DNA of 64,000 nucleotides from Eubacterium sp. (GTDB lineage Bacteria; Bacillota; Clostridia; Oscillospirales; Acutalibacteraceae): the NCBI GenBank assembly GCA_029258375.1, contig JARHZA010000001.1, positions 911,564 to 975,563 of the forward strand, in the 5' to 3' direction. The notes beneath the pieces were generated by a model that did no database searches, was not told the DNA's origin, and saw nothing but the letters and a program-made list of their open reading frames with translations. Both the position numbers and the translations under genes were made by a program. Shown here piece after piece: positions 26,941 to 36,210 of the stretch (position 1 is its first letter; the number at the start of each line of letters is the position of its first letter).

Positions 26941-28917
26941 ATGGCTAAGAAAAAAGGATATGGCAATCAAAGTATAAAATCACTTAAAGGTGCAGACAGA
27001 GTAAGAAAAAGACCTGCTGTAATTTTTGGTTCAGATGGTATTGAAGGTTGCGAACACTCAATTTTTGAAATTATGTCAAACTCAATAGATGAAGCAAGAG
27101 AGGGTAGAGGCGATAAAATTGTCGTTACAAAATTCTCTGATGGTTCTGTTGAAGTTCAGGATTTTGGTGCTGGTATACCAGTCGATTATAATGAAAATGA
27201 AGAAAAGTATAACTGGGAACTTCTTTTTTGTGAAATGTACGCTGGTGGTAAGTACGAAAACGGTGGAGATAACTACGAATTTTCACTTGGTTTAAACGGT
27301 CTTGGTCTTTGTGCAACTCAATATGCTTCTGAATTTATGGATGCTGAAATTCATACAGATGGATATTGTTATACACTTCATTTTGAAAAGGGCGAAAATA
27401 TTGGAGGCTTAAAAAAAGAGCCATATAATAAAAGAGATACTGGTACAAGAATCAGATGGAAGCCTGATTTGGAAGTGTTTACAGATATAAATGTACCGGT
27501 AGAATATTTTCAAGAAACAATTAAAAGACAGGCCATTGTCAATGATGGTGTTACTTTTGTTTTTAAAAATCAAGTTGGTTCAAAATTCGAAACTACCGAA
27601 TATTGCTATAATAACGGTATCAAAGATTATGTTGACGAACTTGCTGGGAAAGATGCGTTTACTACTCCACAATACTGGGAGTGTGAAAGAATTGGTCGAG
27701 ACAGACAAGATCTTAATGATTATAAATTAAAAATTAAGGCTGCAGTTTGTTTCTCTCAAAAATTTCAACTTAAAGAATATTATCATAACTCAAGTTTTCT
27801 TGAACATGGTGGCGCACCTGAAAAGGCGTTCAAAAGTGCTTTTGTTAATCAGATAAATGCTTATCTTAAGGCAAATAATAAATATAACAAAACCGATAAT
27901 CAGATAAATGTTCAAGATATTGAAGATATACTTATTTTTGTTGTTTCATCTTTTTCTACTCAAACTTCTTATGAAAATCAAACGAAAAAAGCAATTACAA
28001 ATAAGTTTATTCAAGAAGCAATGACAGATTTCTTCCGTAAGCAACTTGAAGTTTATTTTATAGAAAATAAAGTTGATGCAGATAAAATTGCTGATCAAGT
28101 TCTCATAAATATGAGAAGTCGTGTCAAGGCTGAAAAAACAAGAAAAACATTAAAAAACACATTACAAACTAAAATTGATATGACCAATCGTATTCAAAAG
28201 TTTGTTGATTGTCGCTCTAAAGATGTAAATGAAAGAGAAATCTTTATAGTGGAAGGTGACTCTGCTCTTGGTGCTTGTAAACAAGCAAGAGATGCTAATT
28301 TCCAAGCAATTATGCCTGTGCGTGGTAAAATATTAAACTGTTTAAAATGTGATTACGATAAAATATTCAAAAATGAAATCATAACCGATTTAATTAAAAT
28401 TCTCGGTTGTGGTGTTGAGGTGCGTTCAAAAGCGTCAAAAGATTTATCTGCGTTTGATATGAATAATCTTCGCTGGAATAAAATTCTTATTTGTACCGAT
28501 GCCGATGTTGACGGATTTCAAATTAGAACTCTTATTCTTACAATGATATATAGACTTATGCCAAAGCTTATAGAAGAGGGAAAGGTTTATATAGATGAAT
28601 CACCACTTTATGAAGTAACTTGTAAAGATCAAACATATTTTGCTTATAATGAAGTAGAAATGGACAAAATAAAAGAAGAAATTGGAAATCAAAAATATAC
28701 TGTTCAGCGTTCAAAAGGTCTTGGCGAAAATGAGGCTGAAATGATGTCTCTTACAACTATGAATCCTGCCACAAGAAGACTTATTCTTGTAACACCAGAT
28801 GAAGCTGAAAAAACTTCACAAATGTTTGATTTGTTACTTGGTGATAATCTTGACGGAAGAAAACAATATATTACAGATTATGGTCATCTTTATATAGATG
28901 CCGCTGACGTTAGTTAA
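26941..28917 (+). CDS. divergent type IIA topoisomerase subunit B, GyrB/ParE family
   Basis: A 658-residue ATPase/Toprim subunit. The GHKL domain has FEIMSNSIDEA and DFGAGIPVD. VRKRPAVIFGS replaces the usual VRKRPGMYIG, and LGLNGLGL replaces SGGLHGVG, so the ATP-binding loops diverge from textbook GyrB and ParE. The Toprim metal residues are intact: E438 in IVEGDSALG and D520, D522, D524 in TDADVDGF; QRSKGLGE is also present. It is co-transcribed with a subunit A gene 14 bases downstream. With no GyrA box on the partner, decatenation (topoisomerase IV-like) rather than supercoiling is the better guess. Confidence 0.85.
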   Translation: MAKKKGYGNQSIKSLKGADRVRKRPAVIFGSDGIEGCEHSIFEIMSNSIDEAREGRGDKIVVTKFSDGSVEVQDFGAGIPVDYNENEEKYNWELLFCEMYAGGKYENGGDNYEFSLGLNGLGLCATQYASEFMDAEIHTDGYCYTLHFEKGENIGGLKKEPYNKRDTGTRIRWKPDLEVFTDINVPVEYFQETIKRQAIVNDGVTFVFKNQVGSKFETTEYCYNNGIKDYVDELAGKDAFTTPQYWECERIGRDRQDLNDYKLKIKAAVCFSQKFQLKEYYHNSSFLEHGGAPEKAFKSAFVNQINAYLKANNKYNKTDNQINVQDIEDILIFVVSSFSTQTSYENQTKKAITNKFIQEAMTDFFRKQLEVYFIENKVDADKIADQVLINMRSRVKAEKTRKTLKNTLQTKIDMTNRIQKFVDCRSKDVNEREIFIVEGDSALGACKQARDANFQAIMPVRGKILNCLKCDYDKIFKNEIITDLIKILGCGVEVRSKASKDLSAFDMNNLRWNKILICTDADVDGFQIRTLILTMIYRLMPKLIEEGKVYIDESPLYEVTCKDQTYFAYNEVEMDKIKEEIGNQKYTVQRSKGLGENEAEMMSLTTMNPATRRLILVTPDEAEKTSQMFDLLLGDNLDGRKQYITDYGHLYIDAADVS

Positions 28918-28931
28918 GGAGGACAAATTTA

Positions 28932-31175
28932 ATGGCAAGAAAAAGAAGATCAGCCAATGAAGAAGATAAAATGTCCATTAGCGAAAACGTTCACATTGAA
29001 AATGCTGGCACAATTAAACAAGAGATAATTACAGATACACTTACTACTAACTATATGCCTTATGCTATGAGTGTAATTTTATCTCGTGCAATTCCTGAAA
29101 TTGATGGTTTAAAACCTTCTCATAGAAAATTGTTGTATACTATGTATAATATGGGACTTTTAAAAGGCAATACCATTAAAAGTGCTAATATTGTAGGACG
29201 TACAATGCAGTTAAATCCTCATGGTGATGCTTCCATATATGATACTATGGTTCGTTTATCAAGAGGTAATGAGTCCCTTTTATATCCTTATGTTGAATCA
29301 AAAGGTAACTTTGGTAAGGCGTATTCGAAAAATATGATGTATGCTGCATCACGATATACAGAAGCAAAACTTGCGCCTATTTGTAAAGAGCTTTTTGATG
29401 ATATTGATAAAGATACAGTTGATTTTGTTGATAACTATGATAATACAATGAAAGAGCCAAGGCTTTTACCTGTAACATTTCCATCTATTCTTTGTAATGT
29501 TACAACTGGTATTGCTGTTGGTATGGCATCATCAATTGCATCATTCAACTTAAAAGAAGTGTGCGAAACAACAATTGCTTTAATGAAGAATCCAGAACAC
29601 GTTATTTCTGACACACTTATTGCTCCAGATTTTGTCGGTGGAGGTTATATACTCTACAATAAAGAAGAGTTGGAGAAGATTTACGAGATCGGCAGAGGTT
29701 CTATCAAAGTTCGTTCGAAATACACTTATGATAAGTCATATAACTGTATTGATATTACAGAAATTCCACCAACAACAACTTCAGAAGCAATTATTGATAA
29801 AATAATTGAACTTGCAAAAAATAATAAAATTAAAGAAATTTCTGATGTACGTGATGAAACAGATTTAAAAGGACTTAAGATCACAGTAGATTTAAAACGT
29901 GGAGTAGATCCAGATAAGTTAATGACAAAACTTTACAAAATGACTCCACTTGAGGATTCGTTTTCATGTAATTTTAATGTTTTAATAAATGGAACACCGG
30001 CTGTTAGAGGAGTTAGAGAACTTCTTGATGAGTGGACTAAATTCAGACTTAATTGCGTTACAAGACGAATTACTTTTAGTCTTAATAAAAAACGTAATCA
30101 GTTACACTTGTTAAAAGGTCTTTCAAAAATATTGCTTGATATTGATAAAGCAATTAAAATTATTCGTGAAACAGAAAGTGAATCAGAAGTTATACCAAAT
30201 CTTATGATTGGTTTTGGAATAGATAAAATTCAAGCGGAATATGTTGCTGAAATTAAACTTCGACACCTAAACCGTGAATATATTTTAAAGAGAATTAAAG
30301 ATATTGAAAATCTCGAAATTGATATAGCAAATCTTGAAAAAGATCTTTCAAGTAAAACAAGACTTAAAAAAATCATTATTTCTGAGCTTGAAGAAGTTAT
30401 AAAGAAATATGACAATGGCAGACGATCTGAAGTATTATATGATGTTAATGATAATTTAGACGAAGAAGTTTATGAAATTCCAGATTATCCAGTTACACTT
30501 TTTATTACTGAAGGTGGATATATTAAAAAGATTCGAACTGCAAATCTCCGTATGAGTGGAGAGCAAAAAGTAAAAGAAGGGGATACAATAATTAGCACAA
30601 TTGAGTGCTCTAATAAGGATGAAATACTTGTATTCTCTGATAAAAATCAAGTATATAAATCTAAAGTTGATGATTTTCAAGATACAAAAGCTTCTCTTCT
30701 TGGTGAGTATGCGCCAGGTAAGCTTGAGATGGATGAAGGCGAAGAAGTAGCTTATGTAGCTGTTTTTAGCTCTTATAAGGGATATATGATATTCGTTTTT
30801 GAAAATGGTAAAATTGCCAAAGTAGATATGTCTGCTTACGAAACAAAAACAAATAGAAAAAAACTTATAAATGCTTATAGTGATAAATCACCATTAGTTT
30901 ATGCAATGCATATACAGGAAGATGTGGATATTGTTATCTGTAATTCTAATGGTAGAAAACTATTATTGAATACTGCAACCATTCTTCCTAAAGCAACTAA
31001 AAGTACTCAAGGTGTACAGGCTATGACATTGAAGAAAAAAGCTGACAAAATCGAATCGGTTCATTTATATAAAGTTGGCGAGTTTGAGAAGGAATGGAGA
31101 TATAGACCTAAAAATCTTCCTGCTGCAGGAGCATTACCAAGTGCTGCAGATATTGGCGAACAACTTACTTTTTAA
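28932..31175 (+). CDS. divergent type IIA topoisomerase subunit A, GyrA/ParC family
   Basis: A 747-residue DNA cleavage subunit. The catalytic tyrosine is Y142 in AASRYTEAKL. The quinolone-determining loop reads NPHGDASIYDTMV: the position of GyrA Ser83 is Ala100, while the Asp87 position is kept (D104). A coiled-coil region lies near 440-500. The C-terminal beta-pinwheel is present but shows no GyrA box (QRRGGKG-like), which argues for a topoisomerase IV-like rather than gyrase role. AAGGAGGA precedes the ATG. Confidence 0.87.
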   Translation: MARKRRSANEEDKMSISENVHIENAGTIKQEIITDTLTTNYMPYAMSVILSRAIPEIDGLKPSHRKLLYTMYNMGLLKGNTIKSANIVGRTMQLNPHGDASIYDTMVRLSRGNESLLYPYVESKGNFGKAYSKNMMYAASRYTEAKLAPICKELFDDIDKDTVDFVDNYDNTMKEPRLLPVTFPSILCNVTTGIAVGMASSIASFNLKEVCETTIALMKNPEHVISDTLIAPDFVGGGYILYNKEELEKIYEIGRGSIKVRSKYTYDKSYNCIDITEIPPTTTSEAIIDKIIELAKNNKIKEISDVRDETDLKGLKITVDLKRGVDPDKLMTKLYKMTPLEDSFSCNFNVLINGTPAVRGVRELLDEWTKFRLNCVTRRITFSLNKKRNQLHLLKGLSKILLDIDKAIKIIRETESESEVIPNLMIGFGIDKIQAEYVAEIKLRHLNREYILKRIKDIENLEIDIANLEKDLSSKTRLKKIIISELEEVIKKYDNGRRSEVLYDVNDNLDEEVYEIPDYPVTLFITEGGYIKKIRTANLRMSGEQKVKEGDTIISTIECSNKDEILVFSDKNQVYKSKVDDFQDTKASLLGEYAPGKLEMDEGEEVAYVAVFSSYKGYMIFVFENGKIAKVDMSAYETKTNRKKLINAYSDKSPLVYAMHIQEDVDIVICNSNGRKLLLNTATILPKATKSTQGVQAMTLKKKADKIESVHLYKVGEFEKEWRYRPKNLPAAGALPSAADIGEQLTF

Positions 31176-31187
31176 TAATTTATGTAT

Positions 31188-31254
31188 TGCTGTCAGTATT
31201 GACAGCAGACGGCAATGCAAACGCTGTTAAGATTTCATCTTAACTACTGCCGTC
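31188..31254 (+). ncRNA. tandem and nested RNA hairpins between the topoisomerase pair and secG
   Basis: Hairpin 1 is TGCTGTCA-GTAT-TGACAGCA (31188-31207). It abuts an outer stem GACGGCA/TGCCGTC (31208-31214 with 31248-31254) that encloses a second stem GTTAAGAT-TTC-ATCTTAAC (31226-31244). No long T-run follows, so this is not a simple terminator. It may be a transcript end, a processing element or a small RNA; the sequence alone does not decide. Confidence 0.5.
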
Positions 31255-31312
31255 ATTTATAGTATTATTTTTAACGCAAATTTAATTCAAGTCAATTTAT
31301 ACCAAAAAACTA

Positions 31313-31341
31313 TTGCAATAATGTTTGTGTTGTGATATAAT
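31313..31341 (+). promoter_or_regulatory. promoter of secG
   Basis: TTGCAA (31313-31318), 17 bases, TATAAT (31336-31341). Confidence 0.8.
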
Positions 31342-31375
31342 CCATTAGAATAAATTATCTATGGAGGAATACTAA

Positions 31376-31627
31376 ATGCTCTGGTATCATTACGTGTTCG
31401 GTGCAGTTCTTATCGTTGCATCAATTATCATTACAATCGTAGTTCTTATGCAAGAAGGTAGATCACAGAATCTTTCAGGTGCAATTGCAGGTGGCGCTGA
31501 AACTTTCCTCGGCAAAGCAAAAGCTCGTACAATTGAAGCAAAGCTTGAAAAAGTTACAAAATGGCTTATAGTTGCTTTCTTTGTTATTGTTCTTGCTGCA
31601 TTCTTTATTTTCCTATTTATTGGCTAA
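31376..31627 (+). CDS. secG: preprotein translocase subunit SecG
   Basis: 83 residues with two transmembrane segments (about 5-22 and 60-81) joined by the conserved loop VVLMQEGRSQNLSGAIAGGAETF. It assists SecYE in protein export across the membrane. TGGAGGA lies 8 bases before the ATG. A terminator follows directly. Confidence 0.95.
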   Translation: MLWYHYVFGAVLIVASIIITIVVLMQEGRSQNLSGAIAGGAETFLGKAKARTIEAKLEKVTKWLIVAFFVIVLAAFFIFLFIG

Positions 31628-31637
31628 GAATTAAATC

Positions 31638-31670
31638 AATAACCTTGCGTTATGCAAGGTTATTTTTTTT
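31638..31670 (+). terminator. terminator after secG
   Basis: AATAACCTTGC-GTTAT-GCAAGGTTATT followed by T6. The T-run runs straight into the ribosome binding site of the next gene. Confidence 0.85.
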
Positions 31671-31679
31671 GGAGATATA

Positions 31680-32573
31680 ATGTATTACGTAATTTTTGAC
31701 CTTGAATGGAACAATGCCTACAATTATAGTACCGGTAAAGGTATGAATGAAATAATAGAGATAGGCGCTGTAAAACTTGATGATAAACTTAATATCGTAG
31801 ATACTTTTAAACAATTGATTAAACCTAAACTTTCAAAAAAACTCTCAAGCAGATTTAAAAATTTAACTCATATTACTTCTGAAGAGATAAATAGTTACGG
31901 AATTCCTTTTGATAAAGCAATATCTGATTTTGCTCGTTGGAGTGGTGGCAAAGACAGTATATTTATGAGTTGGTCTAATAGTGATCTATATGTTTTAATT
32001 GATAATTTTAAGAAGTTTATTGGAACTTCATCTATAGACTTTTTAACCAAGTATGTAGATATGCAAAAATATTGTCAGTCATATTTAGACGATTTGGGCA
32101 ATAACCAAATTAGTCTTTCAAATTGTGCAGAACGTTTTAATATTGTTGTTGATGAAGATAATTTGCATAGAGCACTTGAAGACTGTTATTTATCTGCTAA
32201 ATGTGTAAAAAAAGTTTTTGAAAATGAAAAGTTTGGAAATTATATTATAAATTGTGATGCTAACTTTTTTGAAAAGTTAATTTACAAACCTTTTGTTATT
32301 ACAAAACCTGTTTCTCAGTATTATAATATTTATAATGAAAAATTGGTTTGCCCTTTTTGTAAATCAGATTTAAAAACTATTAAAGGGTATGAAATAGTTA
32401 ATAAGTCTTTTAGAAATATTTGTGAGTGTAAAGAATGTAAAAAGAAATTTTGGGTTACAATTCGTGTAAAAAAGAATTATGATGATGTTTCAGTTTCTAA
32501 AAAAATAAACGTTATGAATAAAAAAAGAGCACGAAATATTGAAAAATTATCACAAGAAAATGCTCAAAAATGA
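31680..32573 (+). CDS. DEDDh 3'-5' exonuclease with C-terminal zinc ribbon
   Basis: A 297-residue protein. The exonuclease domain (1-180) has D7 and E9 in FDLEWN, D102 in SNSDLYV, and H163/D168 in LHRALEDC, the DnaQ/KapD-type set. Residues 225-260 add a cysteine quartet (CPFC and CECKEC) that looks like a zinc ribbon, an uncommon addition suggesting nucleic-acid or protein binding. The C-terminus is basic. GGAGAT precedes the ATG. It sits right behind the secG terminator, so expression needs read-through or a promoter I cannot see. Substrate, RNA or DNA, not known. Confidence 0.82.
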   Translation: MYYVIFDLEWNNAYNYSTGKGMNEIIEIGAVKLDDKLNIVDTFKQLIKPKLSKKLSSRFKNLTHITSEEINSYGIPFDKAISDFARWSGGKDSIFMSWSNSDLYVLIDNFKKFIGTSSIDFLTKYVDMQKYCQSYLDDLGNNQISLSNCAERFNIVVDEDNLHRALEDCYLSAKCVKKVFENEKFGNYIINCDANFFEKLIYKPFVITKPVSQYYNIYNEKLVCPFCKSDLKTIKGYEIVNKSFRNICECKECKKKFWVTIRVKKNYDDVSVSKKINVMNKKRARNIEKLSQENAQK

Positions 32574-32623
32574 TGATTTATAGTTGTTATAACATTAAAA
32601 AAGTAAAGAATTTATGAAATATA

Positions 32624-32652
32624 TTTATTTAATAATATATTTATAGTATAAT
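32624..32652 (+). promoter_or_regulatory. possible promoter of the class A PBP gene
   Basis: TATAAT at 32647-32652 with a poor -35 (TTTATT, 17-base spacing), in AT-rich sequence. Confidence 0.35.
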
Positions 32653-32708
32653 AACAAGCGATATTGCTAATTTTTTATATTAGTTAAACTTGTTTCAGGA
32701 GGTATAAT

Positions 32709-35117
32709 ATGGCATCTAAGGATCATGATGATTTTCTTGAATCTTTTATGAACAATTCAGCCAAAGTTTATAACGAAGACAAGAAAAATCTTGAAAAAGA
32801 AGAAAAAAAGTTACCTTCTTCATATAATGTAAACAAAAAAACAGATAAAAAGAATAACAAAGCATTTAAAAGAGGACGAGTTATTGAAAAAGAATTATCC
32901 TCAAAGAAAAATTCTAAAAAAAGAAATTCAACTCCAAATGCAAGTGATGAAACTTCAACTAAGTTTAAAGTATTAAGAGTTGTAATTGGTGCGCTAATGG
33001 TTATGGCTGTTGTACTTATTATCTGTATTTCAGTTGTAACAATTTATGCATACAGTGTTGTTCATGGTGATCCAGTTTTCGATTTAACCGAACAAAAGCT
33101 ATCTCAAAGTCAAACATCTTTTGTCTATGCTTATGACAAAGATAATAAACCAGTTGAAATCACACGTTTACACGGTGAAGAAAATCGTATATGGGTTGAT
33201 TTAGACGATATGAGTGAATATATGGATGACGCTTTTATCGCTGCCGAAGATAAACGTTTTAAAAAGCACCATGGTGTTGACTGGATTAGAACTATTGGTG
33301 TTATTGTAAAGCCAAACAACAAAGGCCAAGGTGGATCAACAATAACACAGCAGCTAATAAAAAACTTGACTGAGGAAAATCAGGTAACAATTGCTCGTAA
33401 ATTTAATGAAATACTTGCTGCTTTAAATATCGAAAAAAATTATAGCAAAGATGAAATCGTTGAGGCTTATCTTAATACAATTTATCTTTCCCAAGGTTGT
33501 TATGGTGTAAAAACAGCCGCAGAAAAATACTTTGGTAAAGATATTGCTGATTTAAATGCTGCAGAGTGTGCGTCTTTGGCTGCAATTACTCAGTTCCCAA
33601 ATAAATTTGACCCTTTAAAACACCCAGAAGACAATAGAAAACGTCAGCTTTGGATCTTGGGTGAAATGAAAAGCAAAGATAATAAATTTATTACTGAAGA
33701 ACAATACAATGAAGCTGTAGACTATGAAATGGTTTTCACAAACAGCAAAAACTATAAGGGCAGTAAAGTAACAAAAGATCAAAATAAATCAAAAGCAAAT
33801 GTAATTGATTCTTGGTATATAGATCATGTCGTTGCAACCGTAATAGATGATCTTCAAAAAGAAGGGTTCACTTATAACAAAGCTAAATCTATGGTTTATG
33901 GTGGCGGATTAAAAATCTACACAGCGATGGATTTTGATGTTCAAGAAGCACTTGAAGATGTTTATGAAAACTATAAAAAGATGCCCGATAAAAAAATTCA
34001 AGGCGCTATGGCTATAATGAATTACGAAGGTAGAGTTCTTGGCATTATAGGTGGTACAGGCAAAAAGAAAGGCGCTCTTGAATTTAACAGAGCAACACAA
34101 GCGAAGCGTCCACCCGGATCTACAATTAAACCTCTTTCAGTGTACGGACCAGCGCTTGAAAAGAGCCTTAAAGACGATAAATGCAATATTTATTGGTCAT
34201 CTATGATCCCAGATAAACCACTTAAAAAAATTGATGGTAAATGGTGGCCTAAGAATGAAAGCAATACCTATTCTAATGAAAATAAAACTCTTCAATATGG
34301 TCTTGCAAAATCTTTAAACACAATTTCTGCTCATACACTTGATAAAATTGGTGTTGATTATTCATATAACTATATTACTGATAAGTTCCATATTTCTACA
34401 CTTGACGAAGCACGAGACCCTTCATATGCTCCTATGGCAACAGGTTCTGTAACTTATGGTACATCAATCCTTGAAATGACTGCTGCTTATGCTACTTTCG
34501 GTAACGGTGGACAATATTATTATCCTTATTGCTATTATAAAATCGAAGATAGCAGGGGTAATGTTATACTTCAAAATGATGCTGAAAAAACAAAAGAACA
34601 AGCGTTGTCAGAAAGCACTGCTTGGATTATGAATAAACTTCTTCAAACAGTAATGACAAGTGGTACCGGTACAAGCTACAAACTTCCTAATGTTGAGTGT
34701 TTTGGTAAAACTGGTACTACAACTGGAAGTGTTGACCGTTGGTTTATTGCAGGTACACCGGAATATGTTGCTGCAACTTGGTATGGTTACGATTTACAAA
34801 AAGAAATTCACTATAAACTTTCTCCTAACCCTTCTGGTACACTTTGGAAAACTGTTATGACAGAGATATATGATAAGAAGGGAACAAATGCAAGCACTTT
34901 CCCAGAATATGATGGTATAGTTAAAAAAGCATACGATCCTTCAAACGGACTTCTTGCAAATTATTCGAGTGGTGTATATGGTTGGTACGACAAGAAAAAT
35001 TTACCTCCATATTCATCAAATTCAGGTCATAGTTCAGGATCTTCAAGTGATGAAGATACAAATTCATCTGGAAGTCAAACTACTGAACTAAGTAAACCTA
35101 CTGAAAGTGGGTCTTAA
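32709..35117 (+). CDS. class A penicillin-binding protein (PBP1A-type)
   Basis: An 802-residue bifunctional peptidoglycan synthase. It has a Lys-rich cytoplasmic tail (1-90), one transmembrane helix (about 96-118), then a GT51 glycosyltransferase with catalytic E180 in AAEDKRFKKHHG and GGSTITQQLIKN. The transpeptidase has S471 in PPGSTIKP, SLN in AKSLNT and FGKTGTT. The C-terminal tail is Ser/Thr-rich and probably disordered in the wall. TCAGGAGG precedes the ATG. The basic cytoplasmic tail is unusually long. Confidence 0.94.
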   Translation: MASKDHDDFLESFMNNSAKVYNEDKKNLEKEEKKLPSSYNVNKKTDKKNNKAFKRGRVIEKELSSKKNSKKRNSTPNASDETSTKFKVLRVVIGALMVMAVVLIICISVVTIYAYSVVHGDPVFDLTEQKLSQSQTSFVYAYDKDNKPVEITRLHGEENRIWVDLDDMSEYMDDAFIAAEDKRFKKHHGVDWIRTIGVIVKPNNKGQGGSTITQQLIKNLTEENQVTIARKFNEILAALNIEKNYSKDEIVEAYLNTIYLSQGCYGVKTAAEKYFGKDIADLNAAECASLAAITQFPNKFDPLKHPEDNRKRQLWILGEMKSKDNKFITEEQYNEAVDYEMVFTNSKNYKGSKVTKDQNKSKANVIDSWYIDHVVATVIDDLQKEGFTYNKAKSMVYGGGLKIYTAMDFDVQEALEDVYENYKKMPDKKIQGAMAIMNYEGRVLGIIGGTGKKKGALEFNRATQAKRPPGSTIKPLSVYGPALEKSLKDDKCNIYWSSMIPDKPLKKIDGKWWPKNESNTYSNENKTLQYGLAKSLNTISAHTLDKIGVDYSYNYITDKFHISTLDEARDPSYAPMATGSVTYGTSILEMTAAYATFGNGGQYYYPYCYYKIEDSRGNVILQNDAEKTKEQALSESTAWIMNKLLQTVMTSGTGTSYKLPNVECFGKTGTTTGSVDRWFIAGTPEYVAATWYGYDLQKEIHYKLSPNPSGTLWKTVMTEIYDKKGTNASTFPEYDGIVKKAYDPSNGLLANYSSGVYGWYDKKNLPPYSSNSGHSSGSSSDEDTNSSGSQTTELSKPTESGS

Positions 35118-35135
35118 AGAATAATTTAGTAATAA

Positions 35136-35169
35136 TTAACGGTATCATAATAAGTTGTGATACCGTTAA
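35136..35169 (+). terminator. hairpin after the PBP gene, weak terminator
   Basis: TTAACGGTATCA pairs with TGATACCGTTAA around a 10-base loop. Only a broken T-run (TTTGTATTTT) follows. Confidence 0.55.
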
Positions 35170-35226
35170 TTTGTATTTTAATATCAATTATCATAAAATA
35201 TTTATATTTTGAAATTTGGAGAAAAC

Positions 35227-35637
35227 ATGAAAATAATGTCTGTTGATTATGGTGATGTAAGAACAGGAATTGCTTTTAGTGATATTAGTGAAAGTTTGGC
35301 GTCACCATACACTGTAATCAAAGAAACGTATCAACCAAAGCTTATTGAAAAGCTTTGTGATTTGATAAAAAAAGAAAACGCAGAAAAAGTAGTTGTTGGC
35401 TTGCCTCGTAATATGGATGGAAGTTACGGGTATAGATCAAATGAATGTAAAGAACTTGGTGAAAAACTTGAAATTGCTTCTGGTGTTCCTGTATTTTATC
35501 AAGATGAAAGATTAACTACTGTAATAGCACATGATATTTTATGTGCAAATAATGTTAGAGGCAAGAAAAAAAAGAACACTGTTGATGCAGTGTCAGCTGT
35601 TATGATTTTACAATCTTTTTTAGATAAGAATAAATAA
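35227..35637 (+). CDS. ruvX: YqgF/RuvX-family RNase H-fold nuclease
   Basis: 136 residues with the family N-terminus MKIMSVDYGDVRTGIAFSD (D7 catalytic), then VVGLPRNMDGS, FYQDERLTT and DAVSAVMILQ. Members are annotated as Holliday junction resolvases; the best evidence in E. coli is for pre-16S rRNA 5' maturation. ATG 35227 follows TTGGAGA; an in-frame TTG six codons upstream overlaps that Shine-Dalgarno. Confidence 0.92.
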   Translation: MKIMSVDYGDVRTGIAFSDISESLASPYTVIKETYQPKLIEKLCDLIKKENAEKVVVGLPRNMDGSYGYRSNECKELGEKLEIASGVPVFYQDERLTTVIAHDILCANNVRGKKKKNTVDAVSAVMILQSFLDKNK

Positions 35638-35670
35638 AAAATAATTACCGTAGAATTTTATGGTGATATT

Positions 35671-36210
35671 TTGGAATTGAGATTTAGTAGAACAACAGTG
35701 AAAATAGAATATTCGTTTTTAATATTGATATCGTTTGCCGTTTTATGTGGGTACAAATATTGTTTAGAAATAATAACTTATTCATTGTTACACGAATTAG
35801 GGCATTTAATATCGTTGTTGTTATTTGGAACTAAGCCGTATTTGATAAATTTTTCATTTTATGGTATGGGTATGAAATACGAAGATAATTTGTCAAATTT
35901 AAAAGAATTTATTGTTCTTTTTTCTGGCCCTTTTGTAAACTTACTTCTATTTGTTCTGTTTAAAGATGAATTGAATTTACTATTATTTCTTTTAAATATT
36001 TATCCTGTTTTTCCTCTTGACGGAGGGCGAATGATAAAGATTTTATTTCCAAATACTTTTATAATAGTTAATATAGTTTTTATGACTATACTTATTTTAT
36101 TTTCATTGTTTTTGTTATTAGATTATAAAATATATTCACTTTTACTTATTTCGTTATATTTGCTAATATTTAATATTAGCCAAAGAGGTTTATATGAAAA
36201 AATGTGTTGA
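35671..36210 (+). CDS. M50 site-2 protease, SpoIVFB-like, short form
   Basis: A 179-residue intramembrane zinc protease with several hydrophobic helices. HELGH (41-45) supplies the zinc histidines and catalytic Glu, and D117 in FPLDGGR the third ligand; SGPFVNL is also typical. It lacks the CBS domain of B. subtilis SpoIVFB (about 290 residues). In a spore former the obvious candidate job is pro-SigK processing, but no spoIVFA lies nearby, so this is inference. It starts at TTG 35671 with GGTGAT upstream and overlaps the radical SAM gene by 17 bases. Confidence 0.8.
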   Translation: MELRFSRTTVKIEYSFLILISFAVLCGYKYCLEIITYSLLHELGHLISLLLFGTKPYLINFSFYGMGMKYEDNLSNLKEFIVLFSGPFVNLLLFVLFKDELNLLLFLLNIYPVFPLDGGRMIKILFPNTFIIVNIVFMTILILFSLFLLLDYKIYSLLLISLYLLIFNISQRGLYEKMC

